Assembly (NCBI GenBank): GCA_020253445.1
Contig: JADCBP010000006.1
Span: forward strand, 62,001-126,000
Source: Methylobacterium sp.
GTDB lineage: Bacteria; Pseudomonadota; Alphaproteobacteria; Rhizobiales; Beijerinckiaceae
Direction: 5' to 3'
Length of the DNA: 64,000 bases
The translations under genes were made by a program, and so were the position numbers. How positions within the stretch are numbered: position 1 is the stretch's first letter; every line of letters starts with the position of its first letter. Shown here one piece after another: positions 20,263-29,324 of the stretch. The notes beneath the pieces are model-generated. The model saw only the letters and a list, made by a program, of their open reading frames with translations. It searched no databases and was not told the DNA's origin.

Positions 20263-20811
20263 GGACTGAACAATGCCCGTACTGCGCAAGCCGCGCCTAC
20301 TCGCACCTCACTGAGGCACATCACTTCTACGACAGTAATCCCCGGATTACGGAGGGGGAAAGCGGGCCGCCGCTGGCGGCGAGGTAACCTCGGCGAGCGC
20401 GTTCGAGCGCGATTTGTCGGAGCAAAAAACGCCCGCCTTAGGCCGCTGCCGCCATTCGCGGCAAGGAGGAACAAAAATCCTTCATGTCTTCCTCCCGGAA
20501 CGAGGCAGGTTATTCACCTGCATGAGCCTTGAGGGAGCCTGAAATCACCGTCTTGCGAAGAAGAAAAGATGGGGATGATCCCATTTTATTGATCAAGCGT
20601 AACCATGCGTGTTCGACGTGAGTTTTCCCTTGCCGCAACATCGGAGATTTTTGTTGCAGAGAAAAAATCAAGCTGGACGGGTCTTGAAATTTCTCAATTC
20701 GATTTCAAATTCTCGTCTAACCCCTGATCCGGGCCCCTCTGGCGTGTGCGCCGGCGTGCACGCGATGTCGGATCGTTCTTACATCACGCGCCGGCTCATG
20801 GGTCCCTTGTC
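20263..20811. other. Non-coding stretch with hairpins, leader of terC
   Basis: About 550 bases without a supportable gene. It contains several short perfect inverted repeats: GTAATCC-CC-GGATTAC (20335-20350), GCCGCC-GCT-GGCGGC (20366-20380), and GC-rich near-palindromes just before terC around 20741-20762 and 20764-20790. TerC genes are often preceded by a manganese-sensing yybP-ykoY riboswitch. I do not see the conserved sequence blocks of that motif here. Confidence 0.5.
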
Positions 20812-21816
20812 ATGGAATTCCCGTTTCTTTTCGTGGAATGGCTAAGCAAGCCGCTCTGGATGTGGCTTGCCTTTCTGGCAATCGTCATCGCGCTGCTCGT
20901 CTTCGATCTTGGCATCCTTCACAAGGAGAACCGCGAGATCGAGGTGCGTGAAAGCCTCATCCTCTCGGTTGGCTATATCGGGATGGGCGTGGCGTTTGGT
21001 GCCTGGGTCTGGTGGTATCTGGGTCCCCAGAGCGGCATGGAATACATGACCGGCTTCGCGGTCGAGAAAACGCTCGCGATGGACAATGTCTTCGTCATCG
21101 CGATGATCTTCAGCTATTTCGCCATCCCACGGCTCTACCAGCACCGGGTGCTGTTCTGGGGCATTCTGGGCGTCATCGTGCTCCGCGCGATCATGATCGC
21201 CATTGGCGCGCCGATCGTCGAGAACTTCTCCTGGGTGCTCTACATCTTCGCGGTCTTCCTCATCCTCACCGGCGTGAAGATGATCTGGATGGGCGACCAG
21301 AAGCCCGATCTCTCGGAAAATCCGGCCTTGCGTTTCATGAAACGACGCTTCCACGTCACGGAAGAGCTGCACGGCGAGAAGTTCTTCGTGAAGCAGCCTG
21401 ATCCGAAGGCGCCGCCGGGCTCGGGCCGCATGGCGACTTTCATGACCCCGCTCTTCGTCGCGCTCGTTCTGATCGAGATTGCGGATGTCATCTTCGCAGT
21501 CGACAGCGTCCCTGCGATCTTCCTGATCACGACCGATCCGTTCATCGTCTACACTTCGAACATCTTCGCGATCCTTGGCTTGCGCGCGCTCTATTTCGCG
21601 CTGGCAGCGATGGTGCATCGCTTCGCCTACCTGAAATACGCGCTCTCCGTGCTGCTGATCTTCATCGGTTCGAAGATCTTCATCGCCTGGGCGATGGGTT
21701 GGGAGAAGTTCCCGCCGGTCTGGGGTCTTGGCATCACGCTGGCCATCCTGTCTGCCGGCATCGTCTTCAGCCTCTGGAAGACCAAAGAGCCGCAGATGCG
21801 TGACTTGGCCGCCTGA
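20812..21816 (+). CDS. terC: TerC-family integral membrane protein
   Basis: Polytopic inner-membrane protein of about 334 residues and nine or so helices, related to Alx and TerC. These are linked to tellurite resistance, pH response and manganese export. Signature segments are FDLGILHKENREIEVRES, EKTLAMDNVFVIAMIFSYF and EIADVIFAVDSVPAIFLIT; the acidic residues inside the helices are those conserved in the family and proposed to handle metal ions. The start ATG at 20812 lacks a strong ribosome site. It is an isolated gene between transposase remnants. Confidence 0.92.
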   Translation: MEFPFLFVEWLSKPLWMWLAFLAIVIALLVFDLGILHKENREIEVRESLILSVGYIGMGVAFGAWVWWYLGPQSGMEYMTGFAVEKTLAMDNVFVIAMIFSYFAIPRLYQHRVLFWGILGVIVLRAIMIAIGAPIVENFSWVLYIFAVFLILTGVKMIWMGDQKPDLSENPALRFMKRRFHVTEELHGEKFFVKQPDPKAPPGSGRMATFMTPLFVALVLIEIADVIFAVDSVPAIFLITTDPFIVYTSNIFAILGLRALYFALAAMVHRFAYLKYALSVLLIFIGSKIFIAWAMGWEKFPPVWGLGITLAILSAGIVFSLWKTKEPQMRDLAA

Positions 21817-21834
21817 GCCCCGGCCAAGAGCACA

Positions 21835-21862
21835 AACGGCCCGGCACCAGAGCCGGGCCGTT
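21835..21862 (+). terminator. Strong hairpin after terC
   Basis: Perfect 11-base arms AACGGCCCGGC and GCCGGGCCGTT with loop ACCAGA, 18 bases beyond the terC stop. No long T-run follows, but the stem is very GC-rich. Confidence 0.75.
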
Positions 21863-22051
21863 ACGCTGACGAGATCTTCGGAGGAAAATTCCAATCTTGG
21901 TCAAGCCAGCATCATGAGGGGGGCCGATTGCGGTCTCACCTTGTTCCAAGCAGGCAAGCGACGATTGACGCGCCGGCAGACGCAGCGCGACGAGTAATCC
22001 GCCGAGGCCGCTGGCGCTGAGGGCGAGTTCGCCATGACTTGCCCCTCGGAA

Positions 22052-22522
22052 CTAGGCTTCGTGGACAAAGAGTAGCCAGAGTTTGACTGCGGCGATTGTG
22101 ACGAAGCCGAGGTAGGATTCCTTGCTTTTGTCTTATCGGCTGGCGACGCGTCGCCAATTCTTGAGCGTGCTGAACAGGCGCTCGATGAGATTACGCCACT
22201 TGTACTTCTCGGCATCGTGCGGCGCCGGGTTCTTGCGGTTTCGTTTGGCCGGGATGACGGCCTCGATCTCGGCTTTTTCCAGTTCCTCGCGGATCGCATC
22301 GGCGTCGTAGCCTTTGTCGGCCAGGAGGGCCTCGATCCTGTCGGCGATCATGCGCAGCAGCGGCACGAAGCCCTTGATATCGTGCGCTTCTCCACCCGTC
22401 AGGACGAAACCGGGCGGGCGGCCCTTGGCGTCGCAGCGGGCATGGAGTTTGGTGGTAAAACCGCCGCGCGATCGGCCAAGCGTCTCGGTTTGTTGATGAG
22501 ACTTGTGCGCGTGTGTCGAATT
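22052..22522 (-). pseudogene. IS5-family (IS427-like) transposase, 5'-truncated with internal nonsense codon
   Basis: Minus-strand reading gives LGRSRGGFTTKLHARCDAKG, then LLADKGYDADAIREELEKA, KYKWRNLIERLFSTLKNWRR, VASR, a stop (TAA at 22133), and in the same frame DKSKESYLGFVTIAAV ... LWLLFVHEA to 22052. In intact relatives the stop position is Tyr (RYDKTKESYLGF), so TAT to TAA explains it. The N-terminal half is missing and the residue expected to be the first catalytic Asp reads Asn (NSTH), if the alignment by eye is right. No terminal inverted repeats were found. Confidence 0.8.
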
Positions 22523-22609
22523 CTCTCGTGAATTTCGAAACTTGACGCGATTTCATGGCATCGCCGTTGAGTTTTGTTGCGCCGGCGGATTTCGGCTTCC
22601 GGCCGGCAG

Positions 22610-22700
22610 TCAGGCGATCTGTCGGCTTATTGAGAGGCTGCGTTTGAGATTGTAGGCGATTGCGGTGAGGCGAACCTGTGCGCTGGCTTTCGCCAGCTCC
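22610..22700 (-). pseudogene. Transposase C-terminal fragment (IS1182/IS5-like)
   Basis: A short minus-strand frame reads LAKASAQVRLTAIAYNLKRS then LSISRQIA before a stop at 22610-22612. The AYNLKR motif is the usual C-terminal end of IS1182-type and some IS5-type transposases. It directly abuts the remaining part of a DoxX-like gene on the other strand, which suggests that insertion of this element truncated it. The family call rests on one short motif. Confidence 0.45.
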
Positions 22701-22704
22701 CGCC

Positions 22705-22860
22705 ATCCTGGGCGACCAGCCGCAGGCCCTGTTCTTCTTCAAGAACCTTGCCATCACCGGCGGTCTCATGGCGATCGTGGGTGCGGGCGCGGGCACCTGG
22801 TCGGTGGATGAGTGGAAGACTAAGAGCGATACGCGCCTCGCGCCCGGCTTCGGAAGCTGA
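22705..22860 (+). pseudogene. DoxX-family membrane protein, C-terminal remnant
   Basis: Plus-strand codons read ILGDQPQALFFFKNLAITGG, then LMAIVGAGAGTWSVDEWK to a stop at 22858-22860. FLKNLAIxGGLL near the C-terminus is characteristic of DoxX/DoxD membrane proteins. The first three helices are absent; sequence immediately 5' is the transposase fragment on the opposite strand. So the gene was probably cut by an insertion that later decayed. Confidence 0.6.
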
Positions 22861-22862
22861 TT

Positions 22863-23228
22863 TCAGCTCCGCACGGCGAAGCGGATGCCTGCACCTTTCC
22901 GCTTCGCCCCCGTGTCGTTTTGCATCGGGAAGCGCACGAAAAAGGAATCCTTCCCCTGGAAGCTCTGGCGCGCGGTGTAGATCAGGGCAGAACCCTGCAC
23001 AGCGAGCGCCCCATGTTTCGGCTCCCGGACCACTTGGATGCCACTTATCGAGACGCGGCCCGACCCGCCGAGATAAACGGAGATCGTGCACGGTTCCCCT
23101 ACCCGAACTCCGGTCACCAATCCGTCGCTGCGGGTACCGGCTTGCCCGTGAAAATGCGCGTTGCAGGTGGCCTGTGCCGCCCCGAGGCTCCCCAAAAGCA
23201 TCAACCCTGCCAAACCGATCAAACGCAT
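22863..23228 (-). CDS. Small secreted protein of unknown function
   Basis: The 121-residue product starts MRLIGLAGLMLLGSLGAAQA, a clear Sec signal peptide with cleavage likely after AQA. The mature part is beta-rich, with VSISGIQVVREPKHGALAVQ and GKDSFFVRF resembling bacterial Ig-like/cadherin-like (VCBS-type) single domains. It has two Cys residues that could form a disulfide. ATG 23228 is set by AAGGAGG seven bases upstream. It converges on the DoxX remnant, two bases away. I cannot assign a function. Confidence 0.75.
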   Translation of the reverse strand: MRLIGLAGLMLLGSLGAAQATCNAHFHGQAGTRSDGLVTGVRVGEPCTISVYLGGSGRVSISGIQVVREPKHGALAVQGSALIYTARQSFQGKDSFFVRFPMQNDTGAKRKGAGIRFAVRS

Positions 23229-23286
23229 TTCAATTCCTCCTTCGCGCCCTGAGCGCCGATGGCAAGCATGCGCCGAACCCTTGCTT

Positions 23287-23928
23287 TCATGCAAGTCGCC
23301 ACACGCTGGTGCGCTTGATCTCGTTGTCCTCCAGTGCGCCAACGGTCTGAACCTCGTAGGTCGCCAGTGACACCAATCGATCCTTCGGCAGATAGGCCCG
23401 CCCGGGATCACCAATCAGCACCGTGACGCCACGCGATTGTTCAGCGGCCAGCCAGTCAATCACCCGCGCGGCCAGCGCCTGCTCGTAGCAGATATCGCCC
23501 GCGAGGATCACGTCCCACTCCCCCGCCTCACCGAGCTGATTTTCGCCCGTGACAGTCACAGAAACGCCATTCGCTTCCGCATTGATCGCGATGGCCTCGA
23601 GCGCGAATTCATCGAGATCAGCGCAGAGCACGCTTGCGGCACCCGCCTTCGCCGCCGCAAGACCAACCAGCCCCGAACCGCTCGCAAAATCGAGAACGCG
23701 ACGCCCCGCCACTGTTTCAGGATGATCGAGCACGTAGCGCGCCAAGGCCTGACCTCCGGCCCAGGCAAAGGCCCAGAAAGGCGGCGGCAAGCCCATTTCC
23801 GCGAGCTCCTCCTCCGTGCGCTGCCAGAGCGCGATTGCCTCATGAGCCAGATGAAGACGGATTTCCGGAACATGGGGCACGGACATCAAGGCTGTTTCGG
23901 CAAGGATGAAAGCCTGGCGATCGGACAC
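23287..23928 (-). CDS. Class I SAM-dependent methyltransferase, ETFB/METTL20-like lysine methyltransferase group
   Basis: The 213-residue protein has LPPPFWAFAWAGGQALARY, then motif I VLDFASGSGLVGLAAAKAGA, and LAGDICYE after the core. This pattern is seen in bacterial homologues of METTL20/ETFBKMT and PrmA-like protein methyltransferases. A protein lysine is the likely target; electron-transfer flavoprotein beta is one known substrate of the family, but the target here is inferred. The GTG start at 23928 has GGAGGAGGG upstream. It stands alone between the secreted protein and the RND pair. Confidence 0.85.
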   Translation of the reverse strand: MSDRQAFILAETALMSVPHVPEIRLHLAHEAIALWQRTEEELAEMGLPPPFWAFAWAGGQALARYVLDHPETVAGRRVLDFASGSGLVGLAAAKAGAASVLCADLDEFALEAIAINAEANGVSVTVTGENQLGEAGEWDVILAGDICYEQALAARVIDWLAAEQSRGVTVLIGDPGRAYLPKDRLVSLATYEVQTVGALEDNEIKRTSVWRLA

Positions 23929-24124
23929 GAGACACCCTCCTCCGGATTGCGAAAGACCACGAATTCGCGCGGAAGGTGACGCGGCAATCGGTCACTCGTC
24001 CCATGTTCACACCGACCCGTATCTCAGCGAGCGGTTACCATGCCGTCGCAAGGCCCGTTGCATCCGGTGGCAGCCCGGCCTATCCCGTAACGTCCGGTTT
24101 TTCGAGCGTGATTGCATTTTTCCC

Positions 24125-25204
24125 ATGAAGTTCGCCCGCCTCACAGCCGTTGGCGTCATCCTGTTCACTGCGCTGTGGATCGGCTCGGGATATCTTCGCT
24201 CGTCGACCCCGACGCCGCCGCCCGCCCGGATGAGCGAAGCGGAACGGCCGCCCTTCCGTGTGCTGGTGGAGATCGTGAAGGTGGAAACGCATGCGCGCCG
24301 CCTTGCGCTGACCGGGCGCACGCAGAGCGACCAGCGCGTGCTGGTGAGCGCGCGCACCAACGGCATTGTGAAGCGCCTCGCGGTGAAGCGCGGAGCCGTG
24401 GTGCAGCCCGGCGACCTCATCGCCGAATTGTCCGATGAAGCGCGCGAGGCGAAGGTCGCCGAAGCAAAGGCGAGGCTGTCGCAACGCGCGGCCGAACTCG
24501 ATGCCCGCCAGCAACTGGCGCAGCGCGGCAACTTTCCCACGCTCAACCTCGAGCAGTTGCGCGCCGAGAAGGAGGCGGCCGAAGCCTCGCTGGCATCGGC
24601 CGAGGCCGAGCTTGCGCGCACGCGCATCACCGCGCCGATCTCCGGCATCGTCAACGAACTTCCGGTCGAGATGGGCCAGGGCGTGCAGATGGGCGCGACG
24701 ATCGCGGATCTCATCGCGCCCGACCCCATGCTCGCGGTGACCGAGGTCCCGGAGCGTCGTCTTGCCGGGTTGCGCCTTGGCGACCCCGCCACCCTGAAGC
24801 TCGTGACCGGCGAAACGCGCGAGGGCAGGATCAGCTTCATCGCCCGCCGGCCGAGCGGGCAGACCCGCACTTATCGCGTGGATGTCACCTTCGCGAATGG
24901 CGATGGCGCGATCGCCGACGGCATTGCTGCGGAAGTGCTGCTGACGCTTGCGCCGGTGGCTGCCAGCCGCGTGCCGCGCTCGGCTCTCACCTTCTCCCCG
25001 GAGGGGCAACTGGGGCTGCGCATCGTGGATGAAGGCGACATCGTCCGTTTCCGCCCGGTGGAACTCGTCGATGACGAGACGACCCATCTCTGGGTAACCG
25101 GCCTCGAACAGGGCATGCGCCTCATCACACGCGGGCAGGATTTCATCCGCGAGGGCCAGAAGGTCGAGCCCGTCACCAGCGTCGAGGCTCTGGCCAAGCC
25201 ATGA
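24125..25204 (+). CDS. RND efflux periplasmic adaptor (membrane fusion protein)
   Basis: Links an inner-membrane RND pump to an outer-membrane channel. The 359-residue protein has an N-terminal membrane anchor (about residues 5-22). The split biotinyl-lipoyl domain reads VLVSARTNGIVKRLAVKRGA and, later, ARTRITAPISGIVNELPVEM. A short alpha-hairpin rich in Ala/Glu/Arg lies between, followed by beta-barrel and membrane-proximal domains. The start ATG at 24125 matches the anchor position. Ten bases separate it from the RND pump gene; no outer-membrane factor gene is adjacent. Confidence 0.93.
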   Translation: MKFARLTAVGVILFTALWIGSGYLRSSTPTPPPARMSEAERPPFRVLVEIVKVETHARRLALTGRTQSDQRVLVSARTNGIVKRLAVKRGAVVQPGDLIAELSDEAREAKVAEAKARLSQRAAELDARQQLAQRGNFPTLNLEQLRAEKEAAEASLASAEAELARTRITAPISGIVNELPVEMGQGVQMGATIADLIAPDPMLAVTEVPERRLAGLRLGDPATLKLVTGETREGRISFIARRPSGQTRTYRVDVTFANGDGAIADGIAAEVLLTLAPVAASRVPRSALTFSPEGQLGLRIVDEGDIVRFRPVELVDDETTHLWVTGLEQGMRLITRGQDFIREGQKVEPVTSVEALAKP

Positions 25205-25214
25205 GACCCCCAAG

Positions 25215-28200
25215 ATGAGCGCGCTGATCCGCTATGCCATCACACGTGGCCGGCTCACGATCTCGGTCATGCTTTTCCTGCTCGTCGCCGGCATTTCCTC
25301 CTATCTCACGATTCCGAAGGAGGCGGAGCCGGATGTGGCGATCCCCATCATCTATGTCTCGGTCACCCAGCGCGGGATTTCGCCTGAAGATGCCGAAAGG
25401 CTGATCCTCCGGCCGCTGGAAACGCAGCTGAAATCCGTTCCGAACATCGAGGAGATGCGCTCCTCGGCCTTCGAGGGCGGAGGGTTCGTGCTGCTGGAAT
25501 TCCGTGCGGGCCAGGATGCGCGCCGCGCCATTGCCGATGTGCGCGCCAAGGTGGAGGACGCCAAGCGCGATCTTCCGCGTGACGCCGATGAACCGAAAGT
25601 GACCGAGGTGAGCCTCGCGCTCTTCCCCGTCATCATCGTGGGACTCAAGGGCCAGGTGCCGGAGCAGACGCTTGTGCGGCTGTCACGCCAGTTGCGCACG
25701 GCCATCGAGCAAGTGCCAGGCGTGCTGGCAGCCGAACTCAAGGGCGCGCGCGACGAGGTGGTGGAAATCCTCGTCGAGCCCACGCTTCTTGCCGCCTATG
25801 GCGTGTCGCTGGATGATCTCATCCGCGCGGTGGGGGCGGGCAATACGCTCATTGCCGCGGGCGCATTGGAAGGCGAGCAGGGCCGCTTCTCGGTGAAGGT
25901 GCCGAGCCTGCTGGAAAAGCCGGAGGATATCCTGAAGCTGCCGATTCTCGCCAATGCGGGCGCGGTGGTGCGGCTCGGCGATGTGGCCGAAGTGCGCCCC
26001 ACCTTCAAGGATGCCACGAGCATCACCCGCGTTGACGGCAAGCCCGCCATCACGATCGAGATCTCGAAGCGCACCGGTGCGAACCTCGTCGATACGGTCG
26101 ATGCCGTGAAGATGGTGCTGGAGCGCGCGAAGCCGCTGCTGCCGCCCACGGTCGAGCTCGTCACCACGCAGGACCGCTCGGTGAATATCCGCACCATGCT
26201 GGGCGACCTGCAGAATTCGGTGATCACCGGCGTGCTGCTGGTCGCGACCGTCATTCTCGCGACCCTCGGCTTCCGTGCCTCGCTGATCATCGGGCTCGCG
26301 GTGCCGTTTTCGTTCCTTGCGGGGATCATGGGGCTGCAGCTCTCGGGCCTCACGGTGAACATCGTGGTGCTGTTCTCGCTCATCCTCGCAGTGGGCGAAC
26401 TGGTCGACGATGCGATCATCGTGACCGAATATGCCGAACGCCGCATGGCTGAAGGCATGGACCCGCGCGAGGCCTACGAGCTTGCCGCGAACAGGATGGC
26501 TGGCCCCGTGGTGGCCGCCACCATCACGCGCATCGCCGCCTTCTCCCCGCTGATGTTCTGGCCCGATATCGTCGGCGAATTCATGAAATACCTGCCGATC
26601 ACGCTGATCGCCACGCTCTTCGCGAGCCTCATCTTCGCGCTGTTCTTCGTGCCGGCGCTCGGCGGAATTCTGGGGCGCTCGACGCCCGGGGGAGGCGAGG
26701 CCGCACTGAAGCAGGACGGCCTCTACATGAGAAGCGTGCGCCTTGCGCTGAAGCACCCGGGCAAGACCCTTCTCGCGGCCCTCGGCCTGCTGATTGCCAT
26801 CCCCATGGTGCATGCGCATTACGGCAAGGGGGTGGAATTCTTCCCCGATGTCGAGCCGGATTACGCGCTGGTGCAGGTGCGCGCCCGCGGCAACCTGAGC
26901 CTTGCCGAAAAGGATCAGCTCACCCGCATTGTCGAACAGCGCCTCTTCGCCATGCCGGAAATCGCGACGATCTACACCCGGGTCGGAGAGCGCCCGCGCG
27001 GCAATGACGAACTCTCCGAGGATACGGTCGGCATCGTGCAGTTCGAGTTTGTGGATTGGCAGAAGCGCCGCAAGGCTTCCGCCATCATGGCCGAGATCCG
27101 CGAGATGATGGCCGACATTCCTGGCATTGAGGTGGCCGTCTCGAAACCGCGCGCAGGGCCTCCGACAGGCAAGCCGATCCGCATCGAGCTTTCGGCTCTG
27201 GACCCGGAATTGCTGGAACCCGCCGCAAAGAAGGTCGTGCAATTTCTCGAAAGCGATCCCCGGTTCAAGGATATCGACAATGGCCTGCCGCTGCCGGGCA
27301 TCGACTGGACCCTGCGCATCGACCGGGGCGAGGCCGCAAAGGTGGGTGCGGCCGCCGGCACGGTCGGCACGGCGGTCCAGCTCGTGACCAATGGCGTGAA
27401 GCTCACCGAGTATCGCCCGGCCACGACCGACAAATCGGTCGAGGTGCTGCTGCGCTTCCCCAAGGAGAAGCGTTCCATCGACGTGCTTGACGAGATGCTC
27501 GTGAACACGCTCGTGGGCCCGGTGCCGATCTCGACGCTGGTGACGCGCGAGGCCACGCGCTCCGTCGGCACGCTGAACCGCGTGAATGCCACGCGCGTGA
27601 TCAACATCGCCTCAAACCTGGGCGAGGGCGTGCCGAGTGCTCAGGCGCAGGCCGATGTCGCAAAAGCGATTGCGGGCATGGGCTTTGCCGAGAAGGGCAT
27701 CCTCGTGCGCCTCAAGGGCGAGGACGAGGAGCGCTCGAAAGCCGGTGCCTTCCTCACCAAGGCCTTCACTGCGGCCATGTTCCTGATCTTCGCGGTGCTG
27801 CTGGCGCAGTTCAACAGCTTCACCCATGTCGGCCTGATTCTCTCTTCGGTGATCCTCTCGACCATCGGCGTTTTCATCGGCCTCGTGGTGATGCAGCAGC
27901 CCTTCGGCGTTGTGATGACCGGGCTCGGGATCATCAGTCTCGCGGGCGTGATCGTGAACAACAACATCGTGCTGATCGACACCTATGCCGAGTTCCGGCG
28001 CGAGGGCATGGCTGCGACCGATGCCATCCTGAAAACCTGCGCCGAACGCGCGCGCCCTGTGGTGATGACCGCCATGAGTTCGGTGCTGGGCGTTGCGCCC
28101 ATCGCCTTCGGCATGAATATCGAGTTCCTGAACCGCGAAGTGACCTTCGGCGCGCCGGCCACGCAATGGTGGGTGCAGCTCTCGACCGCGATGCTCTTCG

Positions 28201-28328
28201 GGCTGACCTTCGCGACGATCCTCACGCTCATCGTCACGCCGGCTTCGCTGCAGATGGTCGCGAATATCTCGGAATGGCGGAAACGGCGCAAAGCCGCCCG
28301 CCTCAAGCCTCAGCCGGCGGCGGGCTGA
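25215..28328 (+). CDS. RND-family efflux permease (AcrB/HAE1-like)
   Basis: Proton-driven trimeric inner-membrane pump, 1037 residues. It starts RYAITRGRLTISVMLFLLVA and has two large periplasmic loops. The proton-relay acidic pair is visible in transmembrane helix 4 (AVGELVDDAIIVTEYAERR), with matching residues in helices 10-12 (GIISLAGVIVNNNIVLID). The PKEAEPDVAIP segment after helix 1 is typical of the HAE1 branch found in alphaproteobacteria. Its substrate is unknown. It is an operon with the adaptor upstream. Confidence 0.94.
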   Translation: MSALIRYAITRGRLTISVMLFLLVAGISSYLTIPKEAEPDVAIPIIYVSVTQRGISPEDAERLILRPLETQLKSVPNIEEMRSSAFEGGGFVLLEFRAGQDARRAIADVRAKVEDAKRDLPRDADEPKVTEVSLALFPVIIVGLKGQVPEQTLVRLSRQLRTAIEQVPGVLAAELKGARDEVVEILVEPTLLAAYGVSLDDLIRAVGAGNTLIAAGALEGEQGRFSVKVPSLLEKPEDILKLPILANAGAVVRLGDVAEVRPTFKDATSITRVDGKPAITIEISKRTGANLVDTVDAVKMVLERAKPLLPPTVELVTTQDRSVNIRTMLGDLQNSVITGVLLVATVILATLGFRASLIIGLAVPFSFLAGIMGLQLSGLTVNIVVLFSLILAVGELVDDAIIVTEYAERRMAEGMDPREAYELAANRMAGPVVAATITRIAAFSPLMFWPDIVGEFMKYLPITLIATLFASLIFALFFVPALGGILGRSTPGGGEAALKQDGLYMRSVRLALKHPGKTLLAALGLLIAIPMVHAHYGKGVEFFPDVEPDYALVQVRARGNLSLAEKDQLTRIVEQRLFAMPEIATIYTRVGERPRGNDELSEDTVGIVQFEFVDWQKRRKASAIMAEIREMMADIPGIEVAVSKPRAGPPTGKPIRIELSALDPELLEPAAKKVVQFLESDPRFKDIDNGLPLPGIDWTLRIDRGEAAKVGAAAGTVGTAVQLVTNGVKLTEYRPATTDKSVEVLLRFPKEKRSIDVLDEMLVNTLVGPVPISTLVTREATRSVGTLNRVNATRVINIASNLGEGVPSAQAQADVAKAIAGMGFAEKGILVRLKGEDEERSKAGAFLTKAFTAAMFLIFAVLLAQFNSFTHVGLILSSVILSTIGVFIGLVVMQQPFGVVMTGLGIISLAGVIVNNNIVLIDTYAEFRREGMAATDAILKTCAERARPVVMTAMSSVLGVAPIAFGMNIEFLNREVTFGAPATQWWVQLSTAMLFGLTFATILTLIVTPASLQMVANISEWRKRRKAARLKPQPAAG

Positions 28329-28409
28329 CCAGGGCGGCGAGATCGGGCAGCCCGCGCGCCGCCACCCTGAAGCGCGAGCGAAACGGGGCGAGCGGCCACC
28401 AGTCGCGCC

Positions 28410-29195
28410 TTACTGCGCCGTCCAGCCGCCATCGATCGAATGGGTCGCGCCCGTCATGGCCGATGCCGCGTCCGTGCACAGATAGACCGCGAGGCTCGCG
28501 ACCTGCTCGATCGACACGAATTCCTTCGTGGGCTGGGCCGCGAGGAGGACATTCTTCTTCACCTCCTCCTCGGTCATGTTGCGGGCCTTCATCGTGCCCG
28601 GGATCTGCCGCTCCACGAGCGGGGTCCAGACATAGCCCGGTGCGATGGCGTTCACGGTGATCTTCGCGGTCGCGACCTCGAGCGCGACCGTCTTCGTCAG
28701 GCCAGCCACGCCATGTTTCGCGGCGACATAGGCGCTCTTGAAGGGCGAGGCAACGAGGCTATGCGCCGAGGAAATATTGATGATGCGACCCCAGCCGCGT
28801 CTCTTCATGACGGGAATGACAGCCTTGATGCCAAAAAACGCGGCCGAGAGATTGATGCGGATGATCTGGTCCCATTTCTCGTCCGGGAAATCCTCGACCG
28901 GCGAGACGAACTGGATGCCTGCATTGTTGACGAGGATATCGACCGAGCCGAAGGCGGCCTCGGCCTTCGCCACCATGTCGCGGATCTCGGCCGGCTCAAG
29001 CATGTCGGCGGGGTGGTAGAGCGCCTTCACGCCGAATTCCCGCGCAAGGCCGGCACGAAGCTTCTCGATCTCGGCCGCATCGCCGAGGCCATTGAGCATC
29101 ACGTTGACGCCCTCGGCGGCCAAAGCCCTCGCAATGCCAAGACCGATGCCGCTGGTGGACCCCGTGATGACCGCGTTCCTGCCCTTCAACGCCAT
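28410..29195 (-). CDS. bdhA: 3-hydroxybutyrate dehydrogenase
   Basis: Short-chain dehydrogenase that interconverts D-3-hydroxybutyrate and acetoacetate with NAD, the step that feeds depolymerised PHB back into metabolism. The 261-residue protein has the Rossmann TGSTSGIGLGIARAL, LVNNAGIQFVSPVEDFP (a diagnostic BdhA stretch), catalytic Ser in NISSAHSLVASPFKSAY and YVAAKHG. The ending GATHSIDGGWTAQ is also diagnostic. ATG 29195 has GAGGAG upstream. An 11-base palindrome GTGCAGTGCAC lies 25 bases before the start. It fits with the pha genes further along the window. Confidence 0.93.
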   Translation of the reverse strand: MALKGRNAVITGSTSGIGLGIARALAAEGVNVMLNGLGDAAEIEKLRAGLAREFGVKALYHPADMLEPAEIRDMVAKAEAAFGSVDILVNNAGIQFVSPVEDFPDEKWDQIIRINLSAAFFGIKAVIPVMKRRGWGRIINISSAHSLVASPFKSAYVAAKHGVAGLTKTVALEVATAKITVNAIAPGYVWTPLVERQIPGTMKARNMTEEEVKKNVLLAAQPTKEFVSIEQVASLAVYLCTDAASAMTGATHSIDGGWTAQ

Positions 29196-29324
29196 GCCTG
29201 TTTCTCCTCTGCCGCTATTGTGCAGTGCACTCTAGCGGGAACAGGGGCGCCACGCCAGTTTCCCGACAGATTTGCCAGCATGACAATCTCGCCAACTGCG
29301 CTTGGAAGCTCTATAAACCATCGC

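Noticed and set aside
20139-20474. Short open frames on both strands just after the tRNA
   Set aside because: Their translations are not conserved-looking and the transposase C-terminus lies in another frame.
20380-20811. yybP-ykoY (Mn) riboswitch before terC
   Set aside because: Hairpins are present, but the conserved sequence blocks of that riboswitch were not found.
20062-22860. Integrative element or prophage inserted at tRNA-Arg
   Set aside because: No integrase, excisionase or duplicated tRNA end was seen; only decayed transposase pieces remain.
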